Positions 5,453-5,497 of a stretch of 5,497 bases of DNA are shown one piece after another. A program made the translations under genes and the position numbers. The notes beneath the pieces are model-generated. The model saw only the letters and a list, made by a program, of their open reading frames with translations. It searched no databases and had not been told where the DNA came from. Position 1 is the first letter of the stretch; each line of letters starts with the position of its first letter. The stretch comes from Anaerolineales bacterium (GTDB lineage Bacteria; Chloroflexota; Anaerolineae; Anaerolineales; UBA4823). The DNA is taken from positions 1-5,497 of the forward strand of contig JAOAHK010000200.1 in NCBI GenBank assembly GCA_026415275.1, given 5' to 3'.

Positions 5453-5497
5453 ATGGAAAAATCGAGAATGCCTACTTATGGTGGCCAAGCGGTGATC
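5453..5497 (+). CDS. DUF1385 (YqhQ-like) membrane protein, 5' end only
   Basis: The ATG at 5453 opens a frame that runs to the end of the window and reads MEKSRMPTYGGQAVI. AGAGG (5441-5445) lies seven bases before it as a ribosome binding site. YGGQAVI near the N terminus is the hallmark start of DUF1385 proteins such as Bacillus YqhQ, where it usually continues EGVM. These are conserved predicted membrane proteins of unsettled function. Only 15 residues are visible, so no membrane segments can be seen here and the family call rests on this motif. An internal ATG at residue 6 (MPTYGGQ) is an alternative start, but the ribosome binding site favours the first. Confidence 0.75.
   Translation, partial: MEKSRMPTYGGQAVI

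Noticed and set aside
1..5497. CRISPR array, tRNA, rRNA, insertion sequence or attachment site
   Set aside because: Reading both strands showed no regularly spaced direct repeats, no cloverleaf-like tRNA consensus, no transposase motif and no terminal repeats.

Overview
The window most likely comes from a bacterium of moderate GC content, plausibly Chloroflexota (Anaerolineae-like). That placement is an inference from the general look of the M20 peptidase and of the DUF1385 gene start; no marker gene is present to prove it. Hand counts over sampled lines give about 50-57% GC in the sugar-nucleotide and peptidase genes, and about 43% over 840 bases of the transporter gene.

Layout. Positions 1-2562 on the minus strand hold a polysaccharide-precursor cluster, read in the order wecC-type dehydrogenase, wecB-type epimerase, then the first codons of a further gene that leaves the window at position 1. 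The epimerase converts UDP-GlcNAc to UDP-ManNAc and the dehydrogenase oxidises UDP-ManNAc to UDP-ManNAcA, an activated acidic sugar used in surface polysaccharides and protein or cell-wall glycans. A 47-bp nested inverted repeat sits between the two genes, followed on the transcribed strand by a short T-rich tract; it may be a terminator or attenuator, or a copy of a dispersed repeat. A well-spaced sigma70-like promoter lies just upstream of wecC.

Positions 2734-3606 (minus) encode a ten-helix EamA/DMT-family permease that is more AT-rich than its neighbours and has its own good promoter candidate. Positions 3607-3998 are a divergent intergenic region with promoters in both directions, two small dyads and a 32-codon ORF of unknown standing.

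Positions 3999-5375 (plus) encode a complete M20-family dipeptidase-like zinc peptidase with an intact di-zinc site. At 5453 a new gene begins; its first 15 residues carry the YGGQAVI signature of DUF1385/YqhQ proteins, and the gene runs off the window.

The only pathway logic visible is the two-step supply of UDP-ManNAcA. I see no CRISPR array, tRNA, rRNA, transposase, toxin-antitoxin pair or defence cassette, and nothing that amounts to a clearly new biological system. The points most worth a second look are the inverted repeat inside the wec cluster, the compositionally distinct permease, and the structured divergent intergenic region.
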